Shown here: positions 60,412-64,000 of the stretch, piece by piece
How the letters are laid out: each line of letters opens with the position of its first letter
Position numbering within the stretch: position 1 is the stretch's first letter
From: Bolinopsis microptera
Taxonomy: Eukaryota; Ctenophora; Tentaculata; Lobata; Bolinopsidae
Length of the DNA: 64,000 bases
Reading direction: 5' to 3'
Assembly (NCBI RefSeq): GCF_026151205.1
Contig: NC_087076.1
Coordinates: forward strand, 6,376,902-6,440,901
The notes under the pieces: model-generated
Seen by the model: the letters and a program-made list of their open reading frames with translations, nothing else
The model's database searches: none
What the model was told of the DNA's origin: nothing
Translations under genes and position numbers: made by a program

Positions 60412-62939
60412 GTACAATGCTGATCACCGCTTAATAGCCCTGTACCAGCCCTCTATTACCATAACACTAACAGCAGGTTAATCCACTAATAGCCCTCTAT
60501 ACTAACAATAAACACCTCCAACAGCACTCAGCGGCCATTCAAGACCATGAAATAACCTGAATGAGTCGGCTTCGAAAGCACCGGCAAACACCCCTAATAG
60601 TTTCACCTAGTAACTATAACAAAATTACATTTAACGAATTATAGAACATAAAAATGGTCACACAAACCAGTGCATAACAGAAAACATATAACGAGAACGC
60701 AACATATAGCGGGTGGGTTTATACAAGGGAGGGTAACAATAACCGGGAGGGGGGCAGGGAAACAATACTGCGCGGTTAAGTACTTGCGGGTCAATATGAA
60801 CCCATTGTTCTAGTTATTGCGACCTACTACTCCCTCTATTATCTAATTCTACTGATGATGTAGCAATACAATTTGACACAAAACACCAGTACACCTCAAA
60901 TTATTCGACACACCCCGTGAAATTATACTCGGACTGGTTGGTGTTGATATGTGGTCAGTAGTCACATCCTAAATCCAGGGTTTGTACAAGCCGCGCTGTG
61001 CTGATTGGATTTGGAGTAATAAACTGGCTAGTCAGCCAATAACACATGTGGCCATTTTTTAATCAATATCAAGTTTTCGTCCACAACGTCTGTACTACCG
61101 CGATCCACGTCACCACAAGTTGGCCGATAATGCAGAGAAAAGAACAAATTCAATTTCTAGCATACCAGAGTGCCGAGTGGTGCCACATCGCATATTATAC
61201 TGAATAGTTAATTTATAATTTGGGTTTACATTATTCCTAGTAATCATATTGTCGGCGTAGATTAATATAAAGACAGTACTATTATAAATACTATACTATC
61301 ATAATTAATACAATACCATTGATTAGGATGAATTTTTGAGCACTGTATTAAGTTTTAACTCCCAGTCCCAACTGTATAAAACTGCCGTATTCCAGCTATG
61401 TTTATTATCATGACATGACATGACATGACAATGAGGACAACTGCACAACATTTTCCCCTTCACGGCACCCATAACCCTGTGCGACAGGATTCCGGAGAAT
61501 GGTCAGGATAACAAGTACAATTAGACGAGAATATTATTAAACTGTATTACGAGCAAATGTGCTACTTTTAACTATGTGCCAACACGTGTTTGATGTTTAT
61601 CCTTAACTTGGCAATGCAATCTGTTCAGTAACCAGTAACTATCTATTAGAGTGGAAAAGACTTTGCTACATTACTTAAAAACATAATTGAACAACACATT
61701 TAACAAAATAAAATCAATCAGATGTACACATTACATCACATATAATAGTAACCAATTCCATACGCAACTGAAAGCAGAGTGCCTGGTTAATTGAGGGCGC
61801 CTAATTCGAACAGATTCACGCGCCGCGAACTGCCACGAGCCTTACGTATTATATACTATGTTATAGCTTGTAACTGATGATGGTTTACTGGGCACGCATT
61901 TCAACACGGTTCTTTTTCCCAAAGTGGATAGAGATTTAGACGGCTTTCCTGTTTTTGAGTTTTTCAACTCAACGTTACCAACAGTTTACTGTTAATATCG
62001 CATTCCTGAGCAACCGACAAAATTAGATTTTTAGTGCCGACATGGACAGTTGGTAGTGTCAGGTTCTTGCACACAGGCTGGCTTCACGTACAACACCAGC
62101 AGGCTTACACGTACAACACCGGCAGGCTTACATGTCTATACCATGTCTATATCATGTCTATACTGCCAACGGTTGAAGTCATATTACGTGATAGAAACCC
62201 TTATTTCTTGATTTGAAACAAAATAGATGTACCATTTAAGATTCTGCTGCTATTTGATCACATGTTCAGTGCAATACATAACATGATCTTAGGAACCAAT
62301 AATTAAGTTTCTCCAAACATCAAAATTGACGTAAAACTCCGGTATGAGGCGATTTTGTCTATTTTGATTTTTGAAGCGTTGAATGTCAAAGTAAAACTCG
62401 TCAAATTAGGAATAAGTTAGACTGCAAAATCATACATATATAAATATAATATCAGCATCATAACTTCCCCACTATCCGTAATGGGCCCATGTCGAGAAGT
62501 GCTAAATTATGTCAGATTATTCTTGTTAATTATTAAAGCTGGAAACAAGAACTCAAAATATAAATTGTTTGATGAACCGGCAATCTTACACTCTTAGACA
62601 AATTATCATACATTGAAAGCAACATTGGATCTGGTTAATCTTGTTTTAAGGCAATTGAGGATGGTCTCAACCTGCTTCTTTGAGGTATATAAAACTTTTA
62701 CCTACATACAACAAATGTATCTTAACTCGACTATCAATTTTCTTTAAGAAGAACAATTACAAAACAAATTTATTTAAGTAGAGCATACCCTAAATCAAAA
62801 AGCGCGAAATTAAAAGAATATTTACGCACAATCTCGCCTGTAAAATCTCGCATTCGAATCGCAATTTTGCGAAAAACTGAGCATAATTAAGTATATTCGG
62901 AGAGTTGATGATAGAATCCGTTCGTCATTAAGAGTTAAC
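60412..62939. other. No gene seen
   Basis: About 2.5 kb, AT-rich. Short repeats only: four CATGA units near 61409-61430, and a 22-bp CAGGCTTACACGTACAACAC-type repeat near 62078-62130. Confidence 0.35.
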
Positions 62940-63977
62940 TCAAAGCATCCTCAGTTTTGTCCGGTTGAATTCATCTGCACACAGTGCATGAACAGTGGCG
63001 AATTGCTCAGTCAAACTCTCCTGAAATGGGGTTTGTTTACTGGACCTCCGCCAAGATCACTTTGCAACAACATGGGAACCACGTGAATTTGAACGTTTTG
63101 CAGGACAAAATACATAATTCCAAAACGTCATAGATCACGTGACAGCAACCGACCAATCAAATCGCAAAGAAACAGTTTTGAAATGCGCAAAGCTACACTC
63201 TTTGCAAGGTGCGCGCACGAAAATATCAAAAGGAAAACTGTGCGCGCAGAGAACCAAAAGTGCCAAATTATACCGCCTTACCTTCAGGGTCGGGAGAAAT
63301 ATTTTCACTTTCCCTCTGCTCCTCTCTCGCTTTATCAGCCTTAGCCTTACGGATTTCATCCTTGAGTTCTTGCAGTTCCTCTTTGTCTTGAGGGACTTTC
63401 TGTTGCAGCAAAGACACAGCAACAGAGCTTTCGGCGTAATTCTGAGGTATAAACAAGGTAACCTCAAGTCTTAAAATGCAAATGGTATTCCAAGGAAGAA
63501 ACCGTATAAGAAACATTAATTTGTATCATCATATTTACCGGCATAGGTCTAGCAACATCCGCCATGATTCGACTGTAGTACTTGTTGAAAAGATTCTCCT
63601 TTCTTTTATCTAACTTTTGTGATACTTCGTCATGCAACTTGTCAACTGACGAAATAAATATCGTGAACATTTTTGTAGGAACAAAATGTGACACACACCA
63701 GGAGATGCCAAATGGGAAAGGTAAAGCACCGATAAAAAAGACAAAATTAGGGTACTCATTGTACACTGGTGGAATGTAATTTACTCAACAGTAATTTACG
63801 GATAACCTTACACGTATTTTGATGCTACCTCTTTTAAGATAGGAATCCTTTGTGTCCGGCTCAAAGAAGATGTGGTATTTCATAAGTTTTCTAAAAGCGT
63901 CCGGGAATGATTCAAAGGGAGTGTTACAGTCTGGTCTTTGGACAGCCTCACGATCTCCTTCCAATGATTTGTTTACC
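62940..63977 (-). CDS. GLTSCR1-domain (BICRA/BICRAL-like) protein, C-terminal exons, partial
   Basis: Minus-strand exons 63977-63829, 63645-63539 and 63441-63282 join in phase across GT-AG introns. They read RVNKSLEGDREAVQRPDCNT, then PFESFPDAFRKLMKYHIFFE; VDKLHDEVSQKLDKRKENLF, NKYYSRIMADVARPMP; and NYAESSVAVSLLQQKV, then a charged coiled-coil-like KDEIRKAKADKAREEQ. The pattern PDxxTPFxSFxDAxxxLxxYHxF and a later KRxxxxxNKY matches the GLTSCR1 domain of BICRA/BICRAL, the subunit that defines the non-canonical BAF remodelling complex. A fourth exon probably starts at 63020: in the phase left by exon three it stops at 63007 after EFD, while another phase runs to 62940 (TEQFATVHALCADEF). The N-terminal part lies beyond the right edge. 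Family call is from pattern memory. Confidence 0.65.
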
Positions 63978-64000
63978 CTGGAAACAGCCAAATTGTTAGA

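Noticed and set aside
63135-63474. Two opposite open frames of about 110 codons
   Set aside because: They overlap exon three of the GLTSCR1-domain gene and its intron in other frames; splice signals support the minus-strand exon only.

Overview
The window reads as a gene-poor, repeat-rich, AT-rich piece of an animal genome, probably an invertebrate. Introns are GT-AG, coding exons are short and visibly richer in G+C and CpG than their surroundings, and most of the DNA is microsatellites, minisatellites, palindromic DNA transposons and decayed LINE-type retrotransposons. I see no bacterial or phage feature. Two recognisable protein families, the USP6NL/RN-tre type of TBC RabGAP and the GLTSCR1/BICRA chromatin subunit, point to a metazoan. 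I cannot name the species.

Layout. 0.2-2.1 kb: probable last exons of an unrecognised gene on the plus strand. 2.7-11 kb: dense small inverted-repeat elements, two 5'-truncated LINEs and a tRNA-derived SINE-like sequence. 12.5-14.8 kb: a 2.3-kb TA-flanked element carrying a nested 725-bp TTAA-flanked foldback. 15.5-20.6 kb: a mosaic of at least two LINE families. 21-32.7 kb: repeat-dominated, with (CT)n, (GT)n and (CA)n tracts, an E-box minisatellite, a poly-G minisatellite and a 1.7-kb CAACACCC minisatellite interrupted by a LINE; one unidentified exon lies near 23.9 kb on the minus strand.

32.9-37.1 kb holds the best gene: seven exons joining in frame into a 475-residue TBC-domain RabGAP with both catalytic fingers, and two further phase-0 exons that could give an alternative C-terminus ending in a PDZ-type motif. 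40.9-43.3 kb holds a second complete gene on the minus strand, built from four phase-compatible exons: signal peptide, six-cysteine ectodomain, one membrane helix, and a tail made of 12 exact-length 36-bp repeats that also duplicate a splice-donor sequence. I do not recognise its family.

44-60 kb is again mobile DNA: TA- and TAA-flanked inverted-repeat elements, a perfect spacer-free 368-bp palindrome, nested elements at 58-59 kb and a decayed Penelope-like element. 63-64 kb: the C-terminal exons of a GLTSCR1-domain gene run on the minus strand off the right edge. The genes show no operon-like relationship. The most unusual material is the minus-strand membrane protein with its duplicated exon/donor, the giant palindrome, and two short MITE families whose copies (one nested inside the other) are flanked by 8-10-bp target duplications.
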